Shown here piece after piece: positions 34,619 through 44,580 of a stretch of DNA of 64,000 bases. The stretch lies in the NCBI RefSeq assembly GCF_017876795.1, contig NZ_JAGIOR010000001.1, forward strand, positions 4,180,501-4,244,500. Direction: 5' to 3'. Source of the DNA: Rhizobium leguminosarum. GTDB lineage: Bacteria > Pseudomonadota > Alphaproteobacteria > Rhizobiales > Rhizobiaceae. The stretch's first letter is position 1; each line of letters opens with the position of its first letter. A program made the translations under genes and the position numbers. The notes under the pieces are model-generated. The model saw only the letters and a list, made by a program, of their open reading frames with translations, was not told the origin of the DNA and made no database searches.

Positions 34619-34951
34619 TCAGCGCTTGTTCATATCGTCACGGATCGAAACAGCACCGAGCGCATATCCCGAGAAGTGGGCGGCTCTCGCCAGCAGATGG
34701 GCAGAGACCGGCGCCGTCAGCAACAGGAAGACGAAGCCGGCAATGGCGCGGGCGAGAATCGCCAAGTCCTGCGAATAGAGGCCGGCGGCAAGAAGCAACA
34801 CGCCGGAACCAACAGTCCCCACCTTCGAGGCCGCGTGCATGCGTGTATAGAGATCGGGCAGCCTGACCAGGCCGATCGCCGCCGAAAGAGCAAAAAGCGC
34901 TCCGGCGATCAGCAGCAGAGCAACGATGGCAGCCAGAATATAATCGATCAT
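34619..34951 (-). CDS. mnhG: Na+/H+ antiporter subunit G
   Basis: A 110-residue membrane subunit of the Mrp/Mnh complex with three TM helices and the PhaG_MnhG_YufB signature [20 protein letters not shown]. It is the last gene of the operon and overlaps mnhF by four bases (ATGA). Subunit G is needed for assembly and full activity of the antiporter. No strong terminator was seen right after it. Confidence 0.9.
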   Translation of the reverse strand: MIDYILAAIVALLLIAGALFALSAAIGLVRLPDLYTRMHAASKVGTVGSGVLLLAAGLYSQDLAILARAIAGFVFLLLTAPVSAHLLARAAHFSGYALGAVSIRDDMNKR

Positions 34952-35301
34952 CGCTTCTTTGCTCCCGCATGACGCCTTTTCACGCCGGCCTTTGTCGGAG
35001 AGGCAGACGCCGGCGATTTGATGTTGCCGCGCGACAGGACGAATCGGGCGAAGGCGACCGTCGCCAGGAAGCCGACGAGGCCGAGCGAGATGGCGATATC
35101 GATATAGAGCGAAAAGCCTGTTTTGACCGCGATGACGGCGATGAAACCGATAGCAATGCCGGTCAGCATATCGAGGGCGAGGATGCGGTCCGGCAATGTC
35201 GGGCCGGCAACGACGCGCCAGACCGTTAGAATCAGCGCCAGGCCGAGGATGACGAGGGCGGCCGAGGATGCGACCGCGATAATGGCGGCAGGTGTGATCA
35301 C
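34948..35301 (-). CDS. mnhF: Na+/H+ antiporter subunit F
   Basis: A 117-residue Mnh subunit F with three TM helices and the family core [20 protein letters not shown]. The basic C-terminal tail ([14 protein letters not shown]) is longer than usual and cytoplasmic. It overlaps mnhE upstream and mnhG downstream by four bases each, so translation is coupled. Confidence 0.9.
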   Translation of the reverse strand: MITPAAIIAVASSAALVILGLALILTVWRVVAGPTLPDRILALDMLTGIAIGFIAVIAVKTGFSLYIDIAISLGLVGFLATVAFARFVLSRGNIKSPASASPTKAGVKRRHAGAKKR

Positions 35302-35771
35302 CGGAAAGCCTCCATGATCTTACGTTCGAAACCATTGGCGATATTCCGCTTGCTTGTCTCGGGATCGGAACAATCGAGCGCGTGGACATAGAGCGTGCGG
35401 CGATCGGTGGAGACATCGACCGAAAGCGTGCCGGGTGTCAGGGTGATGAGGTTTGCGAGCAAAGTGATCTCGAAATCACTCGTCGCCGTCAGAGGGAAGG
35501 CGAAGATGCCGGGCTTCAGCTTCATATCAGGCGAGAAGATGGTGAGCGTGACCCTCCAGGCTGACAGCGACAATTCCTTCAGGAACAGAGCGGCGAGCGA
35601 GAGCACCAGGCGGGCGCGGCGCAGATATCCCGTGCCGCCGAAGGGTTCGCGGATGACGGCCAGCGCCAGGGCGCCAAGCAGGAAGCCGAAGACGAGATTG
35701 TGCAGCGAGGCGCTGCCGGTAACAGCGACCCAGGCAATGGCAAGCAGCAGGTTGAAGAGAAAGGCGATCAC
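35298..35771 (-). CDS. mnhE: Na+/H+ antiporter subunit E
   Basis: A 157-residue Mnh subunit E: two or three N-terminal TM helices and a cytoplasmic domain with the family motif [17 protein letters not shown]. The start is GTG at 35771, with GGAGG six bases upstream and a four-base overlap with the mnhD stop. The longer open frame reaching to 36041 lies over mnhD and is rejected. Confidence 0.9.
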   Translation of the reverse strand: MIAFLFNLLLAIAWVAVTGSASLHNLVFGFLLGALALAVIREPFGGTGYLRRARLVLSLAALFLKELSLSAWRVTLTIFSPDMKLKPGIFAFPLTATSDFEITLLANLITLTPGTLSVDVSTDRRTLYVHALDCSDPETSKRNIANGFERKIMEAFR

Positions 35772-37339
35772 CGCGCGCCTCCGGGGAAGACCGAATGAAG
35801 ATAGGCCGCTGGATCGGCAAGACCGGCGGCGGCCGATCGCGACAGCGCCAGCAGCTGTTCCGGCAGGATGCCGAAGCCGATGGTGAGCGCCGTCAATGCC
35901 GCCAGCGGCAGGCCCGCGCGCCATCTGGCCTCGAACGGCATCAGCTCTACCGACGCCGGGCGCCAATAGGCGAGCAGGAAGAGGCGACCGAAAGCGATCG
36001 TCGTCAGAAAACCGCCGACCAGGATTGCGGCCGCCAGCCACCAGTCACCGAGATCGAGCGCAGCCTTGACGAGAATGACCTTCGGCCAGAAGCCGGAAAA
36101 GGGCGGCAGGCCGCAGGCGGCAAGGAAGAGCACGAGGGAGAGCGCGGCGAAGGCGCCGCTCTGCCGATAGAGCCCGCCGAGCTCGGACAATAAAAGGCCA
36201 CCGCCACGCCGGGCGATCTCGCCGGCAGCCAGATAAAGCGCCGTCATCAGCACCATGGAATGGAGCGCATAGAAGACCGCGCCGCTGACGCCGTCAATGT
36301 CACCGCTTGGGCCACCGCTGGGGCCACCAAGGGCGACGCCGGCGAGCATGTTGCCGATGCCCGAGATGACGACATAGCCGAACAGCCTGCGGATATCGTT
36401 TTCGGCAAGGGCGCCGAGAGCGCCGACGACAATGGTGGCGGCGGCGGCAAGCGCGATCACCAGGCTCAATTCCTGGCGCTCCACCGGCAGCAGCATGACC
36501 ATCACCCGGATCAATGCGTAGATGCCGACCTTGGTGAGCAGGCCGGCAAACAGCGCGGAGACCACGATGCGCGGCGTATGGTAGGCGGCGGGCAGCCAGA
36601 AATTGACCGGGAAGGCTGCCGCCTTCATGCCGAAGGCCAGCAGGAAGAGGCTGGCCAGGGTCATCAGCGGTGCAGTACCGCGCAAATCCTTCGCCCTTGC
36701 CGCGATATCGGCCATGTTGAGCGTGCCGAAGGCGGCATAGAGGATGCCGACGCCAATCAGGAACAAAGTCGTGGCGATGAGGTTCAGCACCGCATATTTC
36801 AGCGCGCCGTCGATCTGTTGGCGTTCGGAGCCAAGGATGATCAGCCCAAAGGAAGAGATCAGCAGGACCTCGAACCAGACATAGAGATTGAAAACATCGC
36901 CGGTCAGAAAGGCGCCGGTGACACCGGCCATCAGCAACATGAGCAGCGGGAAAAAACCGTATCGCCTCCCACTTTCGCCGATATCGGCGAGCGCATAGAT
37001 GCCGGCGGCAAGCGCCACAAGGGCTGCGGTGAAGGCCATCAGCGCACCCAGGAGATCGACGGTGAAGGCGATGCCGAAGGGCGGCAGCCAGCGACCCATG
37101 ACCATGGTGAGCGGCCCTTCGGCCGAAACCTTGGCGAGCAGCGCCGCATCGATCAACGCCAGCGCCGCGAGGCCTGAGATGGCAAGCCATGCCTGCAAGC
37201 GGGGATGGTTGCGCAGCATCAACAGGACGGCACCCAGCGTGATGCAGTGGGCGACCGGCAGGATCGCCAGCCAATGACCGATGGGCACCGGGGCGGTGAT
37301 CAGGGCGGCGGCGAGATCGATGGTGGTTGGGGCGGCCAT
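35768..37339 (-). CDS. mnhD: Na+/H+ antiporter subunit D (complex I ND5/ND2-like)
   Basis: A 523-residue polytopic subunit homologous to complex I antiporter-like subunits NuoM/NuoN, with about 14 TM helices. The proton-channel Glu lies in NLYVWFEVLLISSFGL, and lysines in the broken helix region (FGMKAAAFPVNFWLPAAYH) are typical. With MnhA it forms the ion-translocating core. The ATG at 37339 lacks a clear ribosome site, and an 85-base gap separates it from mnhC, the only non-overlapping junction in the operon. Confidence 0.92.
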   Translation of the reverse strand: MAAPTTIDLAAALITAPVPIGHWLAILPVAHCITLGAVLLMLRNHPRLQAWLAISGLAALALIDAALLAKVSAEGPLTMVMGRWLPPFGIAFTVDLLGALMAFTAALVALAAGIYALADIGESGRRYGFFPLLMLLMAGVTGAFLTGDVFNLYVWFEVLLISSFGLIILGSERQQIDGALKYAVLNLIATTLFLIGVGILYAAFGTLNMADIAARAKDLRGTAPLMTLASLFLLAFGMKAAAFPVNFWLPAAYHTPRIVVSALFAGLLTKVGIYALIRVMVMLLPVERQELSLVIALAAAATIVVGALGALAENDIRRLFGYVVISGIGNMLAGVALGGPSGGPSGDIDGVSGAVFYALHSMVLMTALYLAAGEIARRGGGLLLSELGGLYRQSGAFAALSLVLFLAACGLPPFSGFWPKVILVKAALDLGDWWLAAAILVGGFLTTIAFGRLFLLAYWRPASVELMPFEARWRAGLPLAALTALTIGFGILPEQLLALSRSAAAGLADPAAYLHSVFPGGAR

Positions 37340-37424
37340 CAGGCACGGCCCTCGGCATCGCAGGGGACGTGGGGGAGATGCCCGGCAGGGCAGAGGGGGG
37401 TAACTACCAACACCGACATCCGCC

Positions 37425-37802
37425 TCAATACCCCAATGGCGGCAGCGGCCGGTCGTCGGGCTCGGCGGCGCGCATTTCGCTGGTGTCGTCGGTGCCGAGA
37501 TCCTGATAGGCGCGGTAGGTCAGCACCAGCAGGAAGGCGAGGAAGGAGAAGGAGATGACGATCGCCGTCAGGATGAGGGCCTGCGGCAGCGGGTTCGCCG
37601 TGCCGGCGGGCAAGGTCTCGAGACCGGCCGGGATGATCGGCGGCACCCCACGCGTCAGCCGGCCGCCGGTAAAGAGCAGAAGGTTGACGGCATTGCCGAG
37701 GATGGCGATGCCGAGCATGATGCGGATCGTGAATTTCGACAGCATCAGATAGATGGCGGCGGCGAAGAACAGACCGACGAGGATCGCCAGCAGCGGCTCC
37801 AT
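37425..37802 (-). CDS. mnhC: Na+/H+ antiporter subunit C (NuoK-like)
   Basis: A 125-residue NuoK-like subunit with three TM helices and the family core IMLGIAILGNAVNLLLFTGG. It starts at ATG 37802, overlapping the mnhB stop by one base (TGATG), with GGAGG seven bases upstream. The ribosome site is supplied by the last copy of a 21-base duplication in the end of mnhB. Confidence 0.9.
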   Translation of the reverse strand: MEPLLAILVGLFFAAAIYLMLSKFTIRIMLGIAILGNAVNLLLFTGGRLTRGVPPIIPAGLETLPAGTANPLPQALILTAIVISFSFLAFLLVLTYRAYQDLGTDDTSEMRAAEPDDRPLPPLGY

Positions 37803-38242
37803 CACTCCACCTCCTTTTCTTCCAATGTCACTTCCTTTTCTTCCAATGTCAGGGCGATCGAGGCAATGGCGCCGAGCACGACGAGGTAGACGCCGATATC
37901 GAAGAGCATGACGCTCGACAGCGGCACTTCGAGACCGAAGAGGTCCGGATAGATCCAGAGGCCGGTCATGAAGGGAACGGCGAAGAGAATGGAGAGAAGA
38001 CCTGCTACCGTCGACAGCAGCAGGCCGAAGCCGGCAAGCGACAGCGGATGGAAAAATAGCGCGCGGCGAACGGCGGCAACCCCACGGGCGATGCCATAGA
38101 TCGCCAGTCCCGAGGCGGCGATCAGCCCGCCGATGAAGCCGCCGCCCGGCTCGTTATGGCCGCGCAGCAGCACGAAGACCGAAAATAGCAGCATCAACGC
38201 GGTGAGGAACGGCGCAACCGTGCGGAAGATCAGGGTGTTCAT
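37802..38242 (-). CDS. mnhB: Na+/H+ antiporter subunit B
   Basis: A 146-residue MnhB-domain protein with four TM helices and the signature [18 protein letters not shown]. Its cytoplasmic C-terminus ends in a duplicated heptapeptide, [14 protein letters not shown], from a 21-base tandem repeat. It overlaps mnhA and mnhC by one base each. In systems of the S. meliloti Pha type this domain is fused to subunit A; here it is a separate gene, the seven-subunit layout. Confidence 0.92.
   Translation of the reverse strand: MNTLIFRTVAPFLTALMLLFSVFVLLRGHNEPGGGFIGGLIAASGLAIYGIARGVAAVRRALFFHPLSLAGFGLLLSTVAGLLSILFAVPFMTGLWIYPDLFGLEVPLSSVMLFDIGVYLVVLGAIASIALTLEEKEVTLEEKEVE
37810..37851. repeat. 21-bp tandem duplication at the end of mnhB
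   Basis: Two 21-base units (37810-37830 and 37831-37851) differ at one base. In the coding direction the first unit has AAGGAAG and the last AAGGAGG, so the changed base creates the ribosome site used by mnhC. Confidence 0.8.
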
Positions 38243-40605
38243 CAGCCATCTGTCTCCAAAGCGGGGTCATTGGCCGCAAGCTTGCGCTCGGTGCCGGCGC
38301 GGATGCGGATCAGCGCCAGGATGGCAAGGCCGGTGACGGCGACGACGGCGATTTCGCCGAGCGTGTCGGTGCCGCGGAAATCGACGATGATGACGTTGAC
38401 GACATTGGCGCCGTGGGCAATCGATTTCGAATAGGCGTTGAAGAACATCGTCAGCCCGTCGTTGAACGGGACCTGCGTCGCCCGCAGCAGCAAAAGCGTG
38501 AAGCCGAGGCCGCAGATGAGCGCAAGCGCACCGTCGAAGACCCTGCGGCCGAGCGGGCGCCGATCGGCCTGCGAAAGGCGCAGCCTGGTCATGACCAAAG
38601 CGAGGATGACCACCGCCAGGGTTTCGACCATGAACTGAGTGAAGGACAGATCCGGCGCCCCGAACAGCAGGAAGATGATGGCGACGGCAAAACCCTGGAT
38701 GCCAAGCGAGACGATCGCCGTCAGCCGGTCGCGGGCGACGAGCACGGCGGCAAGGCCGACGGCGGCAATCAGCAAGACCGCCCATTCATAGAGCCTGACA
38801 TCGGCCGGCCAGGCGGGAAGGTGCGGCAGCTCGCCGTAGACGATGGGCGGAATGATGAGGATGGCGGCGACGCACAGGAAGGTGCAGGTGACGTAGATCT
38901 GCAGCCGGCCCGGCTGGAGGACACGCATGAGGCGGCCGGCGAAGCGGACAAGGCCCGATATGGCAAGGTCGAAGCCATGGTCCGGCCCGCGCCCGGCCGC
39001 GCGCAGGAAGATGGCCATCAAAAAGCGGGCGCGATCGAGATGCCAATAAACGCCGACGCCGAGCAGCACGGTCAGGAGCGAAAGGCCCAAGGGCAGGCCG
39101 ATATGCGGCGCCAGAGAAATGTCGATCTCTACCGGGTCCTGGCGGATGGCGGCTGATATCGGCGAGGACAGCACGGTGTGAGTGAAGTTCGAAAAGGTCG
39201 CGGCAAGCAGGCCGAGGGCGGCGAGAACGGCCGGGCCGAGCCAGAGCAGGACGGGCGCTTCGTGCGGATGTTTCGGCGTCTCCACCGGCCGGCCGAGGAA
39301 GGGTTTCAGCGCCACTGCGAAGGCGATGGCGAACATCAGCGCATTGCCGAAGATGGTGATGGCGGTGAAGGTCAGCGCGCGGACATCGCCGCCGACCATG
39401 GCCGTATAGATCTCCTCCTTGGCGAGGAAACCGAAGAAGGGCGGCAGGCCGGCCATGGAGAACGCCGCCGCAAGCGCGATCACCCATGTCAGCGGCATCG
39501 CTCGCATCAGGCCGCTGAGCCTGGTGATATCGCGCGTGCCGGTTTCGTGATCGATGATGCCGGCGACCATGAAGAGCGCGCCCTTGAACAGCGAATGTGC
39601 CACCAGATAGAGCGCCGCCGCCTCCACCGCATGTTCGGAGCCGAAGCCGATCAGCATGACGAGCAGGCCGAGCGAAGAGACGGTGGTATAAGCGAGCTTG
39701 AGCTTCAAATCCGTTTGACGAATGGCGAGTGCAGTGCCGATCACCAGCGTCAGCCCGCCGAAGAAGGGCAGAAGGATTTCCCAGGCGGGTGTCGCCCCCA
39801 TGACCGGATTGAGCCGCATCAGCAGATAGACCCCGGCTTTCACCATGGTGGCCGAATGCAGGTAGGCCGACACCGGCGTCGGCGCCTCCATGGCGTTCGG
39901 CAGCCAGAAATGAAAAGGAAACTGCGCCGACTTGGTAAAGGCGCCGCCAAGAACCAGGATGAGGGCAGCGAGATAGAGCGGGCTTTCGCGCACGACATCG
40001 CCAAATCCGATGAGCTGCGACATCTGCGTGACGCCTGAGATGTTCCAGAGCAGCAGCAGGGCGGCCAGCAGGCAGAGCCCTCCCCCGCCGGTCACAACCA
40101 GCGCCTGCAGGGCGGCGCGGCGAGCCGCCTGACGCTCGTGATCGAAGCCGATCAGCAGGAAGGAGGTGATCGATGTCAGTTCCCAGAAGATGAAGAGCAT
40201 CAGGAAACTGTCGGAAACGACGACGCCGAGCATGGCGCCCATGAACAGAAAGATGAAGGAGAAGAAGCGGCCTTGATCCTTGTGTCCCCTGAGATAGCCG
40301 CCGGCATAAAGCACGATCAGGGTGCCGATGCCGGTAATCAGCAGCGCAAAAGCCAGCGACAGGCCATCGAGGAACCAGGAGAAGGAGAGATTGTAGCTCG
40401 GCACCCAGGAATAGCCGTCGGTGACGACCTCGCCGCGCGCGATCTCGGGAACGAAACGCAGGAAGTGCAGGAAGGCGAGCAAGGGAGCGATCGCCAGGAG
40501 CCAGGCACCATTGGCGCCGAAGATGCGGATGACGAAGGGGGCGGCAAGAGCGCCGGCGAGCGGCAGACACAGGGCCAGAAATGTCAGAGCCGTGACATCG
40601 GCCAT
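38242..40605 (-). CDS. mnhA: Na+/H+ antiporter subunit A (ND5-like with MbhD/MbhE-type tail)
   Basis: A 787-residue, about 20-TM subunit. The N-terminal two thirds are NuoL-like, with the channel Glu in [36 protein letters not shown] and the lateral Lys region. The C-terminal third carries MbhD/MbhE-type segments such as [20 protein letters not shown] and [17 protein letters not shown]. It is the first gene of the mnhABCDEFG operon, with GGAGGAG just before the ATG at 40605. The complex exchanges Na+ or K+ for H+ and supports pH and salt tolerance; its cation is not readable from sequence. Confidence 0.93.
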   Translation of the reverse strand: MADVTALTFLALCLPLAGALAAPFVIRIFGANGAWLLAIAPLLAFLHFLRFVPEIARGEVVTDGYSWVPSYNLSFSWFLDGLSLAFALLITGIGTLIVLYAGGYLRGHKDQGRFFSFIFLFMGAMLGVVVSDSFLMLFIFWELTSITSFLLIGFDHERQAARRAALQALVVTGGGGLCLLAALLLLWNISGVTQMSQLIGFGDVVRESPLYLAALILVLGGAFTKSAQFPFHFWLPNAMEAPTPVSAYLHSATMVKAGVYLLMRLNPVMGATPAWEILLPFFGGLTLVIGTALAIRQTDLKLKLAYTTVSSLGLLVMLIGFGSEHAVEAAALYLVAHSLFKGALFMVAGIIDHETGTRDITRLSGLMRAMPLTWVIALAAAFSMAGLPPFFGFLAKEEIYTAMVGGDVRALTFTAITIFGNALMFAIAFAVALKPFLGRPVETPKHPHEAPVLLWLGPAVLAALGLLAATFSNFTHTVLSSPISAAIRQDPVEIDISLAPHIGLPLGLSLLTVLLGVGVYWHLDRARFLMAIFLRAAGRGPDHGFDLAISGLVRFAGRLMRVLQPGRLQIYVTCTFLCVAAILIIPPIVYGELPHLPAWPADVRLYEWAVLLIAAVGLAAVLVARDRLTAIVSLGIQGFAVAIIFLLFGAPDLSFTQFMVETLAVVILALVMTRLRLSQADRRPLGRRVFDGALALICGLGFTLLLLRATQVPFNDGLTMFFNAYSKSIAHGANVVNVIIVDFRGTDTLGEIAVVAVTGLAILALIRIRAGTERKLAANDPALETDG

Positions 40606-40720
40606 GTCTCCTCCCCAACCACAATAAACGAAGCACCAGCGAAAACCGGCCTGTCTTCTGACTTAGGCGAAACGGGAGGGCGTCTCAAGCGATTTCGGCC
40701 GCAGGAGATGTTCGACGTAA

Positions 40721-40936
40721 TCAGGCGGCCGATCGGGAAAGACGCGTCAGCAGCCGGACAACGCAGCCGTGCAGGATAAAGAGCAGAATCGTTAGCGGCC
40801 AGAGCAGGCAGGCGAAGAGCCCGGCCAGACGATGGAACGTCAAGCCGTCATGATTGGCCCAGCCTTCCAACAGCGTGACCGACATGGCGGCTGCGGCTAC
40901 GAGGCCGTAGAGCAGGACGATTGCTGCTTCAAACAC
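40721..40936 (-). CDS. Small membrane protein (71 aa)
   Basis: A 71-residue protein with two hydrophobic segments (FEAAIVLLYGLVAAAAMSV and LAGLFACLLWPLTILLFILH), not recognised. It ends with a basic segment (RLLTRLSRSAA). The start is GTG at 40936 after GGGGAA. It lies 115 bases upstream of mnhA on the same strand and could be a lead gene of that operon, but no family link is known. Confidence 0.6.
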   Translation of the reverse strand: MFEAAIVLLYGLVAAAAMSVTLLEGWANHDGLTFHRLAGLFACLLWPLTILLFILHGCVVRLLTRLSRSAA

Positions 40937-41125
40937 CAGTGATTCCCCAATACTCGTAACGTTAACCCTAACAGAAAACGCCTAAAGGATGTAAGAGCAA
41001 GCGTCCTCCCCAAAAAGCGGTACATGGCGAATGGGGCAGGATGGTGCCCAAGACTTGATGAAGTGTCGACGGCACACCACATTTCCTCGCGAAACGGAAC
41101 CGCCCCTCGGCGAAAGGAGCATGGC

Positions 41126-41539
<414 letters not shown>

Positions 41540-41573
41540 GCGTCCGGCGCAGAAGCCAGCCTTGCCCCTCATC

Positions 41574-41703
41574 CGGCTGCCGCCACCTTCTCCCCGTAAA
41601 CGGGGCGAAGGGGGTGTGCCGCACCCTCTTCGCTCCCCACGAACCTCTCGTATGGCAAGTCCCCTCGCCCCGTCTTTACGGGGAGAGGGTTAGGGTGAGG
41701 GGC
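41574..41703. repeat. 130-bp palindromic intergenic element (GCCCCTCA ends)
   Basis: Outer arms GCCCCTCA and TGAGGGGC enclose two internal hairpins built on CCCCGT-AA-ACGGGG and CCCCGT-CTTT-ACGGGG. It lies between the convergent msrB and pentapeptide-repeat genes. The type is widespread in rhizobial intergenic DNA to my knowledge. Confidence 0.75.
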
Positions 41704-41734
41704 AGCGTCCGGCGCTAACCGGGCCCCCGCCCGA

Positions 41735-42436
41735 TTACTCGTGTTCGGCAGGGCATGGCCAGGTTGTCGGCGCCGAAAGGCCGGCCGGCAGCTTGGTCGA
41801 GGTATCGCCGCAGGCAAGGTCGATCTGCGCCTGTTCGAGCCCGGCTGCGTTCGAAAGGTCGAGGCCCTCGATGCGGGTCAGGAACATGAAGGCGCGCTCG
41901 AATATCGGCGGGCCTTCGAAGGTGGCGCCGGAGAGATCGGCACGGGAGAGATTGGCGAACGAGAATTTCGTGCCCGTCAGCACCGCCTTGTCGAAATCGG
42001 CGCGACCGAGCTCGGCCTTTTCGAAGCTCGCGCCGGCAAGCGTGGCGCCGGCGAAATTGGCCCGCTGCAGTTCGGCGCCGGCGAAGGAGGCGCCTTCGGC
42101 GGCAATATTGGCGAAGCTGGCGCGATAGGCCTCGATCTTGGCGAAGTTGGCGCCTTCGGCGTGGGCGCCCTCGAGTGAGGCGCGCACCAACGTCGCCTTT
42201 TCGAGATTGGCGGATTTGACGTTGGCGCCGGCGAGATCTGTCAGCGAGAAATCGGTGCCGACGAGGTTGGCGCCTTCGAGATCACTGCCCTGCAGCATCA
42301 GGTTCTTCTTGGTGCATTCCTGCCAGTCGAGCTTCGGCGAGGCCAGGCTGCCGCAATCGGCGGCCCGGGCGGCAACCGGCGGAAATGCCAGAAGGACGAG
42401 GGCAAGGAGACCGAGCGACGATCCGTGCATTGCCAT
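41735..42436 (-). CDS. Exported pentapeptide-repeat protein
   Basis: A 233-residue protein with a signal peptide (SSLGLLALVLLAFPPVAARA, cut before ADC) and about 20 pentapeptide repeats of the A(N/D/S)(L/F)xx type from residue 50 to 180. These fold as a right-handed quadrilateral beta helix. A C-terminal segment with one Cys (DLACGDT) may pair with the early Cys residues. Periplasmic pentapeptide proteins have no general known role; the gyrase-mimic function applies to cytosolic ones. The start is uncertain: ATG 42436 follows GGAGGTGA, and ATG 42454 is also in frame. Confidence 0.8.
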   Translation of the reverse strand: MAMHGSSLGLLALVLLAFPPVAARAADCGSLASPKLDWQECTKKNLMLQGSDLEGANLVGTDFSLTDLAGANVKSANLEKATLVRASLEGAHAEGANFAKIEAYRASFANIAAEGASFAGAELQRANFAGATLAGASFEKAELGRADFDKAVLTGTKFSFANLSRADLSGATFEGPPIFERAFMFLTRIEGLDLSNAAGLEQAQIDLACGDTSTKLPAGLSAPTTWPCPAEHE

Positions 42437-42568
42437 TGAACTGTTCACCTCCATACCATTCTGAGGCTGCCTCGTGCGAAGCAGGCTGCCTCCCCTTTCT
42501 TACACAGCTCAGACTACAATAAATAGATGGCGCGCGCCCTTCACAATGGGTTGGCGGGGGTTGCCGGA

Positions 42569-43078
42569 TCAGTCCAGAGGCAGGCGAAGCTCCATGCAGG
42601 TGAGGTCCAGCCAGCGGCCGAACTTGGTGCCGACCTCGGAAAATCTGCCGGCAATGCGGAAACCAAGCTTTTCGTGCAGCCTGATCGAAGCGGTATTTTC
42701 GGCCTCGATGCCGGCGATCATCACATGGATATTTCCTGCCGCAGCACGGGTGATCAGTTCCCGCATCAGGCGCTCGCCGATGCCGGCGCCGCGGCAATCC
42801 TTGTCGACGTAGACGGAATGCTCGACGGTGTGGCGGTAGCCGTCGAAGGCGCGCCAGTCGCCATAGGAGGCATAGCCCGCGACCTTGCCTGACAGCTCGG
42901 CAACGATGATCGGAAAGCCGCGGCCCTTGCGCGCCCGCATCCATTCCTGCCGGTTTTCGAGGTCGACCAGCGTGTCGTTCCAGATCGCCGTCGTGTGCTC
43001 GACGGCGTGATTGTAAATATCGCGGATGGCGGGAAGATCGGCTTCGGTGGCATCGCGGAGGAGGACAGCGTCTGTCAT
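42569..43078 (-). CDS. GNAT N-acetyltransferase (phosphinothricin acetyltransferase-like)
   Basis: A 169-residue GNAT enzyme of the Pat/Bar type. It has the N-terminal pattern DLPAIRDIYNHAVEHTTAIW, an acetyl-CoA loop in CRGAGIGERLM and the C-terminal motif SIRLHEKLGFRIAG. Chromosomal homologues acetylate methionine sulfone/sulfoximine-like compounds; the native substrate here is unknown. I start at ATG 43078, where family similarity begins. Confidence 0.87.
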   Translation of the reverse strand: MTDAVLLRDATEADLPAIRDIYNHAVEHTTAIWNDTLVDLENRQEWMRARKGRGFPIIVAELSGKVAGYASYGDWRAFDGYRHTVEHSVYVDKDCRGAGIGERLMRELITRAAAGNIHVMIAGIEAENTASIRLHEKLGFRIAGRFSEVGTKFGRWLDLTCMELRLPLD

Positions 43079-43178
43079 GATTGCCCGTTCGTATTGTCTG
43101 CGAAAGGCGGCATACGCCCGGCCTCGAAAGATGTAAACGGCGGATGCGAAATACCGACGCCTTTGGGCACGGCTGTGG

Positions 43179-43847
43179 TTAGAGGCCCGGCCCCGACAGG
43201 CTGAAACAGGTGAAGACAGCTGAATAATGCACGGCCGCAGCGGTGACGACGAAACCGTGCCAGATGGCGTTCTGGAAACGCAGCTTCTCCCAGACATGGA
43301 AGATGACGCCAAGCGAATAGATGGCCCCGCCGATGACGATCAGCAGCATCGAGGCGGAGGGAATGCGCGAGGCGACAGGCCCGGCCACCAGCACGCCGCT
43401 CCAGCCCATGGCGAGATAAAGCAGGATGGCAACACGGTCGTAACGGCCGGGAAAGACGCATTTCAGGACAATGCCGGCGGCGGCGAACAGCCAGATCGCG
43501 ACCATCATGAACAGGAGCAGCGGATCGTCGGCGCCGCGTTCGAGAAAGGGCGTGTAGGTGGCGGCGATCAACAGGAAGATCGCCGAATGATCGAAGCGGC
43601 GCAGGTACCATTTGGTGCGCGAGACCGGCCAGGCGTTGTAGGAAAAGGAAATGGCCAGCGTCAGCACCAGCCCGACGCCATAGATCCAGGCGGCGGCGAG
43701 CGCGCCGTAGGAGCTCCAGAGCGTGGCGTAGAAGATCAGCACCGTGGCCCCGATCAGCGCCAGCACGAGACCGACGCCGTGGACGATACCGTCGGCTATC
43801 AGCTCGTACCTGTCGTAAGCCCAGCGAATGCCGTTGAACTCGGCCAT
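43179..43847 (-). CDS. Hemolysin III (HlyIII/YqfA) family membrane protein
   Basis: A 222-residue, seven-TM member of the HlyIII/PAQR family. Metal-ligand candidates are in IVHGVGL near residue 20, FDHSAIFLLIAATYTPF and the C-terminal FHVWEKLRFQNAIWHGFV. Despite the name, most bacterial members are not toxins. The start is ATG 43847; a TTG three codons upstream is less likely. It stands between a GNAT gene and a UspA gene with no obvious operon. Confidence 0.87.
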   Translation of the reverse strand: MAEFNGIRWAYDRYELIADGIVHGVGLVLALIGATVLIFYATLWSSYGALAAAWIYGVGLVLTLAISFSYNAWPVSRTKWYLRRFDHSAIFLLIAATYTPFLERGADDPLLLFMMVAIWLFAAAGIVLKCVFPGRYDRVAILLYLAMGWSGVLVAGPVASRIPSASMLLIVIGGAIYSLGVIFHVWEKLRFQNAIWHGFVVTAAAVHYSAVFTCFSLSGPGL

Positions 43848-43974
43848 GCCCGCCAATCCGTTTCAGACCCCGATTGCAATCGTCGCATCGAACCGACGGG
43901 CGCGCAACTGCGGCAAAGCGCACGGGCGGTAAATCTTCGTGACAGACTGATTGACGGCGAAGCAGCTGTGCGCG

Positions 43975-44394
43975 TCAAACCTTTTGCCGGTCGACCAGCA
44001 CCGAGCATTTGGCGTGGCGCACGACGCGGTCGGCGGTGGCGCCGATGAAGTAGTTGGAAAAGTCCGGAACATGCGAGGCGACGATAATGAGGTCGGCTCC
44101 GTGGCTTTCGGCGGCCGAAATGATCGCTTTGGCAGGTGGGCCGTTGCGGATCTCGACGGTTGCCGCAATACCGGTTGCGGCGATCAGCGCTTTCAGCTTG
44201 TCGCGGCTGTCCTGCATGGCGTCCTCGACCATATTGGCCGGCAGTTCGATGGCGACATAGGTCGGCACGTCCTCGATGACGTTGAGAGCTACGATCTCGC
44301 CGCCGTCGTCGAGTAGGGACGCGGCCTTGCGGAGGATCGTGCCTCCCTTTTCGATGCCGCCGAGCGCGATCGCTACGATGATCTTCCTGTACAT
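43975..44394 (-). CDS. Universal stress protein (UspA family)
   Basis: A 139-residue single-domain UspA protein: KIIVAIALGG at the N-terminus and a C-terminal ligand loop with GADLIIVASHVPDFSNYFIG and HAKCSVLVDR. The usual ATP-binding G-2x-G-9x-G(S/T) pattern is altered (ASHVPDFSNYFIGATA), so ATP binding is uncertain. ATG at 44394 with AGGGA upstream. Expected role: stress survival in the cytoplasm. Confidence 0.87.
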   Translation of the reverse strand: MYRKIIVAIALGGIEKGGTILRKAASLLDDGGEIVALNVIEDVPTYVAIELPANMVEDAMQDSRDKLKALIAATGIAATVEIRNGPPAKAIISAAESHGADLIIVASHVPDFSNYFIGATADRVVRHAKCSVLVDRQKV

Positions 44395-44580
44395 GGCTTC
44401 CCTCCATGACTGCGATGTATAAGCTTCCTCTAAAGAAGATATGGACGCTTTGACCGCGATCAAGTGGACGTCATCGTCAACAGCTGCTCAACGCTTCATC
44501 CTCAAAAACGGATCTTCTGTGAACAATCGGAATCCGCCATATAGAGATCAGGTACGGCAGCCCAGAGGATGCAGAGGCGG

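Noticed and set aside
36260..37177. 305-codon frame antisense to mnhD
   Set aside because: Shadow of a membrane protein gene; no ribosome site or domain.
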